This document shows, piece after piece, positions 1 through 7,520 of a stretch of DNA of 64,000 nucleotides (position 1 is its first letter; the number at the start of each line of letters is the position of its first letter). The stretch lies in NCBI RefSeq assembly GCF_011516645.4, contig NZ_CP088285.1, forward strand, positions 9,566,501 through 9,630,500, written 5' to 3'. The notes below the pieces were generated by a model, which was not told the DNA's origin, ran no database searches, and was given only the letters and a program-made list of their open reading frames with translations. The stretch is from Bradyrhizobium septentrionale (GTDB lineage Bacteria > Pseudomonadota > Alphaproteobacteria > Rhizobiales > Xanthobacteraceae). Both the position numbers and the translations under genes were made by a program.

Positions 1-1
1 C

Positions 2-877
2 GCCGACGAGCGGTTCGGCATGATGTCCGGCATTTCGCAGGTGTCCGGCTATGTCGGCGGCGTGATCGCGACCACGCCGCTTGCGGCCGCGGTCTCGGGC
101 TTTGGCTGGCGGTCCTGCTTCCTGTTCATCGCCTGCATCGGACTTGCCAATCTCGCTTTCGCCAAGCTTGCGCTCAAGCCGGATCCGGTCTCGCACAGCA
201 ACAAGACGCTGAAGGGCGTTGCCATTGCGGCACGGCAAGCGCTGGCCCATGTCGCGAACTGGGGTTGCGCGATGACGTTTGCCTCGCACTTCGCGGTCGT
301 GACGACGCTGTCCGGCGTCTGGGGCATTCCGATGGTCGCGCACTTCTTCCATATCTCACCGACGGCCGCCGGCACGCCGCTGCTGGCCTTCATGATCGGC
401 AATGCGCTCGGATCGATCTTCCTCGGTCATGCCGCCGACCGTGCCGCCGCGGTACTCGACCGCGCGCTGATCGGCATTTGCGCGCTGCGCATGCTCCTGA
501 TTGCGATGCTGCTGCCGCCGATCGCCCAAACGTTTGGTCTTGCCTACGTCACCGTCGTGTTCACGGCATTGGGCCTCGTCGCCGGCGGCACGGTTCCGCT
601 GGTGCTGAAATGCGTCAAGAAATTGTACACGGCGGACCTGATCGGTGTCGGCGCCTCCGTGAATACCACGGCTGCCGGCATCTTCGCCGGCGTCGCGCAG
701 CCCATCATCGGCTTCGCGATGCTTGCGGCCAGCAGCGCCTCCGGGACCGACGCCGTGCACAACACGGCCGTGATCGGTGATGGCGGCTACAGCGCCTTGA
801 TTGCCATTCTGCTTCTCATGTCGCTGCCGGGCATTGCCGGGCCGCTGCTGATGAGAAGCAAGTTGATAGCTCGTTAG
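2..877 (+). CDS. MFS transporter, C-terminal part (5' end outside window)
   Basis: The reading frame is open from base 2, so the first in-window ATG (position 20) is internal and the gene begins upstream. The visible part is about 290 residues of alternating hydrophobic segments separated by short basic loops, consistent with roughly eight of the twelve helices of a major facilitator superfamily permease. The start of the visible part (ERFGMMSGISQVSGYVGG) resembles the cytoplasmic-loop/helix region conserved in MFS carriers. Substrate cannot be inferred. It is followed 25 bases later by a YqcI/YcgG-family gene and a cupin gene on the same strand, so it may export or import a metabolite handled by them. 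Confidence 0.85.
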   Translation, partial: ADERFGMMSGISQVSGYVGGVIATTPLAAAVSGFGWRSCFLFIACIGLANLAFAKLALKPDPVSHSNKTLKGVAIAARQALAHVANWGCAMTFASHFAVVTTLSGVWGIPMVAHFFHISPTAAGTPLLAFMIGNALGSIFLGHAADRAAAVLDRALIGICALRMLLIAMLLPPIAQTFGLAYVTVVFTALGLVAGGTVPLVLKCVKKLYTADLIGVGASVNTTAAGIFAGVAQPIIGFAMLAASSASGTDAVHNTAVIGDGGYSALIAILLLMSLPGIAGPLLMRSKLIAR

Positions 878-902
878 TGTCGTTAGGAGTCGAGGGGGTG
901 TT

Positions 903-1658
903 ATGGAGCGCTTGTTTTTGAGAAAAGGCGAAGTCGCGTCAAACTTTCCGGTCAGCAGCTGGCAAAGCGTGATGTTTTCCGAGTTTGAAGCGCAGATGAG
1001 CAGCGAGGCGAGGCCGTTCCCTTGCGTGTTCGGGGTGACCGGACATCGCCAGGACCAGCTCCGCTACCTCTTCCTCGATCCGTATGATGTGGCGGTGCTT
1101 GGCGAACAGCTCGGACAATATGTCTCGGAGGCGCGCTCGTTCGGCCCCAACACCTCATTGATCGTCTTCACGCGGCCCCGCCCGGTGCAGACGATCGACG
1201 CCTATTATCGCAAGATGTGGCTGACGCTCGACCAGCTTGCGCGGCTGGACAAGAACCCCTGGCCATCAGAGATTCCCGAGCAGATCGACCATCCGATGTG
1301 GGAGTTCTCGTTTGCGGGCGAGCCGATCTTCGTCGTGTGCACGACGCCCGCGCATGTGATGCGCCAGAGCCGCCGGTCCAGCGCCTTCATGCTCACCTTC
1401 CAGCCGCGCTGGGTGTTCGAGAAGATTCTCGGGACGGAGAAGGCGGCGAACGCCGCGTTCGCCGAAGTGCGCAAGCGCCTGATCCCTTACGACAGCGCGA
1501 GCCCCTCGCCGCTGCTTGGCCGCTACGGCGCGTCCGACGGCCGCGAGTACCTGCAGTACTTCCTGGACGACGACAACAATGCGAGCGCCGGCTGCCCCTT
1601 CGCCAAGCTCGCACAGAACAAGACGCCACCGATCGCGAACAAGGAACAGGCAGCATGA
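903..1658 (+). CDS. YqcI/YcgG family protein (putative heme-dependent N-hydroxylase fold)
   Basis: The 251-residue product has the hallmarks of the YqcI/YcgG family: PFPCVFG near residue 38, a central MWEFSFAGEPIFVVCTTPAH block and a following FMLTFQPRWVFE segment. Characterised relatives (GntA, AglA, DcsA) are heme proteins that N-hydroxylate guanidine or arginine-type substrates, but most members are unstudied, so substrate here is unknown. Its stop codon overlaps the start of the downstream cupin gene (ATGA), implying translational coupling, and an MFS gene lies directly upstream. The family call is firm; the hydroxylase role is inference. Confidence 0.8.
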   Translation: MERLFLRKGEVASNFPVSSWQSVMFSEFEAQMSSEARPFPCVFGVTGHRQDQLRYLFLDPYDVAVLGEQLGQYVSEARSFGPNTSLIVFTRPRPVQTIDAYYRKMWLTLDQLARLDKNPWPSEIPEQIDHPMWEFSFAGEPIFVVCTTPAHVMRQSRRSSAFMLTFQPRWVFEKILGTEKAANAAFAEVRKRLIPYDSASPSPLLGRYGASDGREYLQYFLDDDNNASAGCPFAKLAQNKTPPIANKEQAA

Positions 1659-1975
1659 CCCAGATCATCGCAGGCGCGAAGACCGAATTTGCCATCGATC
1701 CGGAGATCCTGAACCTGCTCCCGGCGCAGGGCTCCGTCGAGCTGCAGCATGATGCGACCGGCAAGGTCCATCACTTCCATACCCATCCGGTCGATGAAAT
1801 CCTGATGATTATCAGCGGCCGGCTGAACTTCATCTGGGATGGCGGCGAACGGGTCGTCGGCGCCGGCGACACCATCCTGCTGCCTGCCGGCACCCGACAT
1901 CAATCCGAGGCGCTCGAGGGCGGCGCGATCTACGTGATCGCGACGCAGCCGCCGGCCAAGCCAATGAACAACTGA
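1655..1975 (+). CDS. Cupin domain protein
   Basis: A 106-residue single-domain cupin. The metal-binding motif 1 is visible as HHFHTHPVDEILMIISG and motif 2 as GDTILLPAGTRHQSEA, supplying three histidines and a glutamate for a mononuclear metal site. The ATG overlaps the stop of the preceding YqcI/YcgG-family gene by four bases, so the two are almost certainly co-translated and probably act on the same metabolite. Small stand-alone cupins may be dioxygenases, isomerases or ligand sensors; nothing in the sequence discriminates among these. Confidence 0.8.
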   Translation: MTQIIAGAKTEFAIDPEILNLLPAQGSVELQHDATGKVHHFHTHPVDEILMIISGRLNFIWDGGERVVGAGDTILLPAGTRHQSEALEGGAIYVIATQPPAKPMNN

Positions 1976-1998
1976 CATCCAGGGAAAACGCGAACACC

Positions 1999-2181
1999 TC
2001 AGGAAAGTGAAGGATCGCGCGGCGGTTCAACCGCCAAACGTTCGACCAGCTCGATGACCTCGGAACGCTGGTCGGGCGCAAGCCGAAGGAAAGCCTTCAA
2101 CAGTCGCAGGCTTTCCAGTGTTTCGCTCGATGGAGCTCCGAGCTTGTTCTGCAGCTCTGCAACATATGTGGGATTTTTCAT
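1999..2181 (-). CDS. Small hypothetical protein (60 aa)
   Basis: A short ORF starting MKNPTYVAELQNKLGA, rich in Leu, Glu and Ala and predicted to be mostly helical (LRLLKAFLRLAPDQRSEVIELVERL). The ATG at 2181 is preferred over the longer upstream frame because the upstream residues are low-complexity and arginine/serine-rich like non-coding sequence. It is divergent from another small ORF 25 bases away. No family recognised; possibly a small cytosolic regulator. Confidence 0.45.
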   Translation of the reverse strand: MKNPTYVAELQNKLGAPSSETLESLRLLKAFLRLAPDQRSEVIELVERLAVEPPRDPSLS

Positions 2182-2206
2182 CTCGCACCTTAAGTGAGGA
2201 TTACGA

Positions 2207-2392
2207 ATGGCATACCCAGGTAAACGTGAAGGCTTGGCCCAGAAGGTCGACACCGCAGCGCAAGAGGCTGAACGCCTCGGCCTGACCACGGCAACCCTCA
2301 TACTCCGGATGGCCCGCCTCGAGATTGATCGGGCGGAGCCCGAGGAAGTTGAAAGTATGCCAAGGAACAACTTGCGTAGCAAGCCGAACTGA
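2207..2392 (+). CDS. Small hypothetical protein (61 aa)
   Basis: A short ORF (MAYPGKREGLAQKVDTAA) encoding a charged, helix-prone protein with a leucine-rich centre (ERLGLTTATLILRMARLEID). It is preceded by AGGATTACGA, a usable ribosome site. It is divergent from the small ORF ending its start at 2181, and the 25-base gap must carry both translation starts. No domain is recognised. Composition looks coding rather than shadow because no larger gene opposes it. Confidence 0.45.
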   Translation: MAYPGKREGLAQKVDTAAQEAERLGLTTATLILRMARLEIDRAEPEEVESMPRNNLRSKPN

Positions 2393-2545
2393 ACTCGCGA
2401 AACGGACCGGTTCCGGCTCCGAGGCCGCCGGCATGCGCCGGAAGCCTGTGACGTCTGAACGACGTCCTGCGAGGCGAGAGGCTTGCCTCTCGCCTGCGCT
2501 CAGGTTGCTTTGCGAATGTTCGATCTTCGGTGCAGGCCAATCACG

Positions 2546-3805
2546 CTAGCCGGTATTCCCGGCGTTGCCGAACGCGCCCGCCTCGGCTAAGGCGGCCATG
2601 CGCCGGTCGTCATAGCCAAGCGTCTTGCTCAACACGTCCCGCGTGTGCTGACCGAGCAGCGGGGCCGCAACAGGATCAACCGCCGGCGTCAGGCTCATAT
2701 TGACCGGCGACTCGATGTTCGGAACCGAACCGGCAGTCGGATGCGCGATTCTGCTCAGACGATGCCGATCGCGCACCTCGGGTGCGTTGAACCCTTCCTC
2801 GACCGTCCGCAGATAGCCGACCGGAATGTTGGCCTTCTTCATCTTCGCCATCCAATGCTCGAGCGTGTCGCTCGCGAACACGCTGGCAATGATGGCGCGA
2901 AGCTTCTCCTTGTTGGCCGTCCGGGCCTTGCGGTGAGCAAATTCGGGGTCAGTGACGAGATCCGGACGCTCCAGCACGTCGGTGACCAACCGGCGATAGA
3001 GCCGGTCATTGGCGCAGGCCATGTAAAGCGGACCATCGGACGCGCGATAGACGCCGACGGTCGGCGAACCGTTCGGAGAATTGCCGAAACGGCCGGGGTT
3101 GTTGCCGTTGATGAGATAGGCCATGCCGTAGAAGCCGGTCATTGAGACCGCGGTGTCGATCAACGCAACCTCGACCTGCTGACCGCGTCCGAGCCGATCG
3201 CGCGCGATCAGCGCCAGCAGGATCGCGTTGCAGGCCGACATGCCCGTTGCCATGTCCACGATCGGCGGCCCGGTGCGCACCGGCTCGCCATCCGGAAAGC
3301 CGTTGAGCGACATGAAGCCGCTTTCGGCCTGGGTGATCGGGTCAAAACCTGGACGTAGCGCGAAATCGCCTTTGCGGCCGTAAGCGGAGATCGAGCAATA
3401 GATCAGCCGCGCATTGGTCGGCGCCACCGACGCATAGTCGAGCCCGAATTTCTTCATCACGCCGCCGGAGAAATTCTCCACCACGACGTCGGCCTTGGCG
3501 ATCAACGCACGTGCGACTTCGAGCGCGGACGGATTGTTGAAATCGAGCGCAATGCCGCGCTTGTTGCGATTGAGGCTCAGATAAGCTGCGCTCTCTCCGC
3601 CGATTTCGGCGTGCTCGTAAGCGCGCGTATCGTCTCCGCCGTCCGGGTTCTCGATCTTGATGACCTCGGCCCCGAAGTCTGCCAACGTTTGCGTGCAGGC
3701 CGGACCGGCGACAACGCGGGTGAAATCGACAACCAGCAGCCCATCGAGCGCCGTCGGAACTCCCTCCCCGCGCGGCGCGCGCCCTGGCAATTCTGGTCCG
3801 GTCAT
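2546..3805 (-). CDS. CaiB/BaiF family (class III) CoA-transferase
   Basis: A 419-residue class III CoA-transferase. Recognisable blocks are LLVVDFTRVVAGPACTQTLADFGAEVIKIE at the N terminus, NRNKRGIALDFNNP, the ENFSGGVMKKFGLDY segment, and PPIVDMATGMSACNAILLAL, whose Asp occupies the position of the catalytic aspartate that forms the acyl-anhydride intermediate. Such enzymes move CoA between carboxylic acids; the acid used here is not evident. It is transcribed alone, leftward, with its nearest upstream neighbour (a GFA-fold gene at 4122-4544) separated by a terminator hairpin. It is distinct from the second family member at 16219-17424. Confidence 0.9.
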   Translation of the reverse strand: MTGPELPGRAPRGEGVPTALDGLLVVDFTRVVAGPACTQTLADFGAEVIKIENPDGGDDTRAYEHAEIGGESAAYLSLNRNKRGIALDFNNPSALEVARALIAKADVVVENFSGGVMKKFGLDYASVAPTNARLIYCSISAYGRKGDFALRPGFDPITQAESGFMSLNGFPDGEPVRTGPPIVDMATGMSACNAILLALIARDRLGRGQQVEVALIDTAVSMTGFYGMAYLINGNNPGRFGNSPNGSPTVGVYRASDGPLYMACANDRLYRRLVTDVLERPDLVTDPEFAHRKARTANKEKLRAIIASVFASDTLEHWMAKMKKANIPVGYLRTVEEGFNAPEVRDRHRLSRIAHPTAGSVPNIESPVNMSLTPAVDPVAAPLLGQHTRDVLSKTLGYDDRRMAALAEAGAFGNAGNTG

Positions 3806-4069
3806 GATCTGACGCTTCCTCTGTTATTTTGTCAGGCGAAATACGACGGCCCTCCCAGGACCGGCGCTGCGCGCCTTTTTAGCGGAAGCCCGTCACCAAA
3901 ACCAAACCCGGATTTTGCAGGGCGGGACCTTCGCCTGACATGGCTGTCATCGGCCACGAGGATTGCCGCGGTGCCGGCAGTGCCGACACGGTCGGACGAC
4001 TCGAATGTCAAGGAAACCTGCCGGATACCGGATTTGTCAGGGCGCCTGGCAGTGACGGAATGTAGATGA

Positions 4070-4098
4070 GCGGGTGGCGGCGTCCGGCCGCCACCCGC
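4070..4098 (-). terminator. Strong hairpin terminator downstream of GFA-fold gene
   Basis: Two perfectly complementary 12-base arms (GCGGGTGGCGGC and its complement) flank a five-base loop, starting 23 bases beyond the stop codon of the leftward GFA-fold gene. The stem is very GC-rich; a T-run is short (TTT on the plus side), so it could act in either orientation. The rest of 3806-4121 holds no convincing gene. Confidence 0.6.
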
Positions 4099-4121
4099 TT
4101 TCGTCATCGAGAACCATCGTG

Positions 4122-4544
4122 CTATTCGGCAATCATTTCGCCGGACCCGCCGAACTCGGCCGGAAAATCCTTCAACTTCGGCAGACCATCGCGTATCGGC
4201 AGCACCGCCTCGGCATAGTTGACGTGCACGCCAGGGCTGAATTTCAGCGTCGGGATCGTTGCCGTGAAGACGTCGACGAGCCCAAGCGTCGGATGGTTGG
4301 TCATCAGGTGACCGCCGCACTTGCTGCAATATTTGCGTTGGCTCATCGCCGTCTTCTCGAATGTCCCGATATGGTCGGCGCCCTTGGTGACCTCAACCGC
4401 CTCAGGTTTCCAGAGGCTGAACGCATTCACCGGACCGCCGGACCAGGAACGGCACGAGCGGCAGTGGCAGTAGCCCATCGCCTCGGGCTCTCCCGTGACC
4501 TTGAGTTCGACGGTGCCGCAAAAGCAGTTTCCAGTGTGATTCAT
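4122..4544 (-). CDS. GFA-fold (glutathione-dependent formaldehyde-activating enzyme family) protein
   Basis: A 140-residue zinc protein of the GFA/CENP-V fold. The cysteine ligands are visible as CFCG near residue 7, CHCRSC near residue 28 and CSKCGG near residue 75. The ATG at 4544 is chosen because AAGGAG lies eight bases upstream; a longer frame exists but has no recognisable content. Family members other than true Gfa are mostly of unknown substrate, and this one is only a distant cousin of the 187-residue Gfa encoded at 45643-46206, lacking its N-terminal extension. Function beyond zinc binding is not assignable. Confidence 0.85.
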   Translation of the reverse strand: MNHTGNCFCGTVELKVTGEPEAMGYCHCRSCRSWSGGPVNAFSLWKPEAVEVTKGADHIGTFEKTAMSQRKYCSKCGGHLMTNHPTLGLVDVFTATIPTLKFSPGVHVNYAEAVLPIRDGLPKLKDFPAEFGGSGEMIAE

Positions 4545-4927
4545 CGGTCGGTTCTCCTTGGGTGAATTTGATTGGGGCTCCGCGCCGGCATCGACCCACG
4601 TTGCGTTGCTCGTGATGTTCGTGATGCAGGAGGAAGATATGGAGAGGCGTAGCCGCTGCGAACTCCCTTGAGGTGACGCGCCAGACCCATTGCCGGCACC
4701 CGAGGCCATCACACTTCGCTCGAATGCAGGCAGGTCATAGGCGTGGGCGAAGTTACATGAGAGTCCGCGCCGCTGTCGACCTTCTTCACGGCCTGGCCGA
4801 ATACGACGCCCATCATACACGAAGGATGGTGCGCAATGTGAGGCCAGGCACAGTCCTGCAATGTGATGACGCGCTGCCGTGCCGGACGCCTGCGTCGCAA
4901 CCGGCACGTAAGCAACCTCACTTCAAA
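4545..4927. other. Intergenic stretch without recognised gene
   Basis: About 380 bases between the GFA-fold gene and the helical unknown gene. Open frames exist on both strands but their products are arginine/cysteine-rich and match no family pattern. It must hold the promoter for the leftward GFA-fold gene; no clear promoter or repeat was seen. Confidence 0.4.
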
Positions 4928-5545
4928 TCAGCATCGATGGTCCTTCACGGGAACCCTGTTCGGCGTGGCAAGCCCGTACATCAGCGCCAGCCGATCCAGG
5001 CATTCCTTGAGACGCCGCGCAAAATAGTCCTGCCAGCGCTGCGTGCGCAGCCCGCGCCGCTGCCCAACCTGCTCCATGGTCATGCCGAGGATCAGGACGT
5101 CGTGCACCAGCGCCGAGCCGTCGGCGCCGAGCTCATGCTCGGCACGATTCAACCGCAGGGTCGCCTGACGCTGCCCCTCCGTGATCGGCTCGCGTTGCTG
5201 ACCGCCGTCGACGTATTCGCGCGTCGTGTCCACCGCGCGAGGGCCACGCTCGGCCTTCTCCCAATCGTTTTGGAAGGCCCTGCCGCTCCGATACTGCGTA
5301 TCGTCGATCTGTCGATGCGCGTGCAACCGGCCGAGCGGATCGTTGCTTATCGAGCGGAACGCAACGATCTTGTCGCCCGGCTCGAGCGCAAGGGGGTCGT
5401 CGATCTCGACCGTCGCCACCTCGGCATTGAAGGGCAGATCCTGGGAGCGTCGATCGTGCGCTCCGGCGGGATCGTACGGTTTCCGTCGTTTGGCTCGCGG
5501 CATTGCTGGTCGCCAAAATGTCTGGTGATGAGCGCGCGGAGTCAT
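4928..5545 (-). CDS. Hypothetical helical protein in regulatory island
   Basis: A 205-residue soluble protein. The middle (GDKIVAFRSISNDPLGRLHAHRQIDD followed by YRSGRAFQNDWEKAERG) resembles the helical segment seen in small rhizobial proteins of phage or cell-cycle character that carry a similar DPLxRLxxRxxID...AGxxFxxDxxxAE pattern. The C-terminal helix-rich part (VHDVLILGMTMEQVGQRRGL) looks like a degenerate DNA-binding or sigma-like helix. It lies just downstream of the GcrA-like gene on the same strand, probably in one operon. No function is claimed. Confidence 0.6.
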   Translation of the reverse strand: MTPRAHHQTFWRPAMPRAKRRKPYDPAGAHDRRSQDLPFNAEVATVEIDDPLALEPGDKIVAFRSISNDPLGRLHAHRQIDDTQYRSGRAFQNDWEKAERGPRAVDTTREYVDGGQQREPITEGQRQATLRLNRAEHELGADGSALVHDVLILGMTMEQVGQRRGLRTQRWQDYFARRLKECLDRLALMYGLATPNRVPVKDHRC

Positions 5546-5597
5546 CCGCGCGATTGCGGTTGCGGACCGAAGTCCGGCGGTCGGGAGGTGAATCGCC

Positions 5598-6158
5598 TCA
5601 GATGGCTCCGACGGCCTGAAGCCAGGCGTCGTTCAATACCGGCCTCGCCGAGGCCTCCGGATCGCGGCTCAGGTGAAAATGCGGTGCACAGTAGCTCGTA
5701 CCCGGCCGGCACGGATGACCGCAGAAGGTGACCGTCTCGCCCTCGGCATCCCCGCCATAGGGATAGCGGCAGTCGCCGCGTTTCAGGTCGAGCAGTGAAA
5801 GGTGCCGCGGCACGACCGCCGCGCAACGAAGTTGGGGCATCTCCACCGCTTCGGCGAAGATCTTTGGCCAGCGAAGCAGATCGGGCTTCAGCTCGGCCCG
5901 CCCCTCCCGCAGGCGCCCGATGCCCGGGAGCTTCGGCAGGGACGGTTTCGGCGGGTCGAGGCCCCCCGGCAGCGACGGCTCTAGCCGTTCGAGGCCCACC
6001 AACCCCATGCGCTGGGCCCGGCTGAGGGCCGCGTAGCGTGTGTAGGCCGTGTTGAAGGTTGCGTTGATGGTGTCAGCGATCTCCGAGTAGGACAAGCCGC
6101 GGGCGCGCAGGTCCTGCAGGGCTGCCGAATGCTCCGGCAGCCAGTTCGTCATTTCCAT
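5598..6158 (-). CDS. GcrA-like cell-cycle regulator family protein
   Basis: 186 residues. The N terminus (WLPEHSAALQDLRARGLSYSEIADTINATF) matches the helix-turn-helix-like region of GcrA, which in Caulobacter binds methylated promoters and sigma-70. The C-terminal zinc-knuckle-like block CRYPYG...FCGHPCRPGTSYCAPHF also matches GcrA. It is longer in the linker than canonical GcrA and carries proline-rich spacing, so it is probably a paralog rather than the essential regulator. It is divergent from an S24-type repressor gene, and two operator-like palindromes lie in the shared 127-base gap, so it is likely repressed by that protein. Confidence 0.8.
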   Translation of the reverse strand: MEMTNWLPEHSAALQDLRARGLSYSEIADTINATFNTAYTRYAALSRAQRMGLVGLERLEPSLPGGLDPPKPSLPKLPGIGRLREGRAELKPDLLRWPKIFAEAVEMPQLRCAAVVPRHLSLLDLKRGDCRYPYGGDAEGETVTFCGHPCRPGTSYCAPHFHLSRDPEASARPVLNDAWLQAVGAI

Positions 6159-6201
6159 TCCAGATTCCCATTTTTGTCATTCCGCCGGCGCCTTGCATAA
6201 C

Positions 6202-6216
6202 TTCCGATATTCCGAA
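6202..6216. promoter_or_regulatory. Operator O2 (TTCCGATATTCCGAA) near GcrA-like start
   Basis: Read on the minus strand, this 15-mer matches the near-perfect palindrome at 7021-7035 in 13 of 15 positions. It sits on the GcrA-like side of the divergent gap, next to a minus-strand TTGACT (complement of 6222-6227). Likely binding site for the S24-type repressor encoded next door; inferred from repetition and position. Confidence 0.55.
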
Positions 6217-6229
6217 GGAAAAGTCAAGC

Positions 6230-6258
6230 TTGAATTCTGATAATCGTAACGGTATGGA
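6230..6258 (+). promoter_or_regulatory. Predicted promoter of S24 repressor gene with operator O1 in spacer
   Basis: TTGAAT (6230-6235) and TATGGA (6253-6258) are 17 bases apart. The spacer region contains TTCTGATAATCGTAA (6235-6249), which agrees with the consensus palindrome of 7021-7035 at 13 of 15 positions. This arrangement fits negative autoregulation of the repressor. Confidence 0.55.
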
Positions 6259-6285
6259 TACAGCAGGGTTTGGAGAGGATGAAAC

Positions 6286-6915
6286 ATGCTGGACGCGGCA
6301 CTGATCGAACGAGCATTGGAAAAGACAGGCAAGAGCAAGGGCGGGCTTGCCCGCGCAATGGGGGTACGGGCCGGGGCGGTATCCGAGATTCTGTCGGGGA
6401 TACGGTTGATCAAGGCATCGGAGATCGCCCCGATCATCGAATATTTGGAGCTGAACTCGGTGCCGATCATGGGCCGGGTCGGCGCCGGCGCCTCGATCGA
6501 GCCGGAACTCGAGCAGGTCCCGCCGGAGGGTCTCGGCGAGGTCGAACTTCCGTTTCCGATGAACGAGGAGACCATCGCTTTCGAGGTCTCAGGCGATTCG
6601 ATGCTGCCCAAATACGAGAACGGCGACGTCATCGTGGTCTATCGCGAGCAGCGCCATCCGCTGTCGAGCTTCTACGGAGAGGAAGCTGCGGTCCGGCTGA
6701 AGAGCGGCGAGCGTTACCTGAAGACGATCGAACGCGGCAGCTCTTCCGGCCTGGTCAACCTCAAGAGCTTCAATGCCAAGCCGATTAACGGCGTAAAGCT
6801 CGAATGGATCGGGGAAATCTGCGTCACCCTGCCCCGCAGCCAGATCGAGCGGCTGCGCGGCAAGACGGCGAAGGGCCGCAAATCTGCCCGGACGCAGGGG
6901 CGATCGGAGAAATAG
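6286..6915 (+). CDS. S24 family LexA/CI-like transcriptional repressor
   Basis: 209 residues. The N-terminal ~50 residues form a XRE-like helix-turn-helix (SKGGLARAMGVRAGAVSEIL). The C-terminal S24 domain carries the catalytic serine at residue 105 in GDSM and a lysine near residue 146 in ERYLKTIE, and an Ala67-Gly68 bond in GRVGAGA is positioned like a self-cleavage site. Together these describe a CI/LexA-type repressor that may inactivate itself. GGAGAGG lies 7-8 bases before the ATG. Three copies of one operator are found at this gene, its divergent neighbour and the next gene downstream. No prophage structural genes are nearby, so it appears to be a domesticated regulator. Confidence 0.85.
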   Translation: MLDAALIERALEKTGKSKGGLARAMGVRAGAVSEILSGIRLIKASEIAPIIEYLELNSVPIMGRVGAGASIEPELEQVPPEGLGEVELPFPMNEETIAFEVSGDSMLPKYENGDVIVVYREQRHPLSSFYGEEAAVRLKSGERYLKTIERGSSSGLVNLKSFNAKPINGVKLEWIGEICVTLPRSQIERLRGKTAKGRKSARTQGRSEK

Positions 6916-7011
6916 CGGCGCGACTTCAGGGCCGACCAGGCCGATTCGGATACCTCCAGACCGAATCGGCCGGACCAGCGGCGTCGGAATTCGGGTTATC
7001 GGCAATTTATC

Positions 7012-7040
7012 TTGACATGGTTCCGATTATCGGAAATAAT
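7012..7040 (+). promoter_or_regulatory. Predicted sigma-70 promoter with embedded perfect operator O3
   Basis: TTGACA at 7012-7017 and AATAAT at 7035-7040 are separated by exactly 17 bases. The spacer holds TTCCGATTATCGGAA (7021-7035), a perfect 7-bp-arm palindrome about a central T. A second half-site, TTATCGGCAAT, lies just upstream at 6996-7006. A bound repressor would block polymerase, so the downstream small gene should be switched off by the adjacent S24 protein. Confidence 0.7.
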
Positions 7041-7074
7041 GACCGATGACAGTCAAGGCATCGAACTATCAGGC

Positions 7075-7350
7075 ATGCAGTATTTTGTCGTGATGATCGA
7101 CTATGGCCGCCGCGGCCGGGAAGCGATCGTCGACCCCGAAATGACCCGGCGGGAGGTCGTCTCGCGCATCGCGTCGGGTGAATATACCAACATCAGCTTC
7201 ATCCACGAGATCGCCGAGTGCTCGGTCGAGGATGTCACGAACGACATCCTCGCCGAGGCGGCCCTGCCGGAGGTCCCCCTCACCGCCGCCGATATGCAAG
7301 CCAATACGCTCGATCACATCAGCGACTTGCGCAAGCACGAGACGGTCTGA
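7075..7350 (+). CDS. Small hypothetical protein under repressor control
   Basis: 91 residues starting MQYFVVMIDYGRRGREA, acidic in the C-terminal half with helix-forming segments (RREVVSRIASGEYTNISFIHEI). The ATG at 7075 is preferred to the one at 7039 because the predicted -10 box ends at 7040, which would place the transcription start after 7039. No family recognised. It resembles small phage-derived or stress-linked proteins in size and context, but that is only an impression. Confidence 0.6.
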   Translation: MQYFVVMIDYGRRGREAIVDPEMTRREVVSRIASGEYTNISFIHEIAECSVEDVTNDILAEAALPEVPLTAADMQANTLDHISDLRKHETV

Positions 7351-7520
7351 CGTCGAGATCGCTCACGTGGTGATTTCGAAAACGTGATCTTTCTTGAGCC
7401 GGCCACTTGGCCGGAACCGGAAACGGACTAGATAGGGTTCACGCAAAGTCTATTCGGACCGGGCGTGGGTTCCCTTTAGATTAGCGATTCGTTTCTCGGG
7501 CCGGTAGATTTCTGCTTCAA

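Noticed and set aside
4122..4544. A second glutathione-dependent formaldehyde-activating enzyme
   Set aside because: It has the GFA zinc cysteines but lacks the longer N-terminal part of true Gfa and has no C1 genes nearby, so only the fold is claimed.
6159..7350. SOS box / LexA regulon or prophage
   Set aside because: The repeats do not match the alphaproteobacterial LexA box (GTTC-N7-GTTC), and no integrase, capsid or lysis genes are present.
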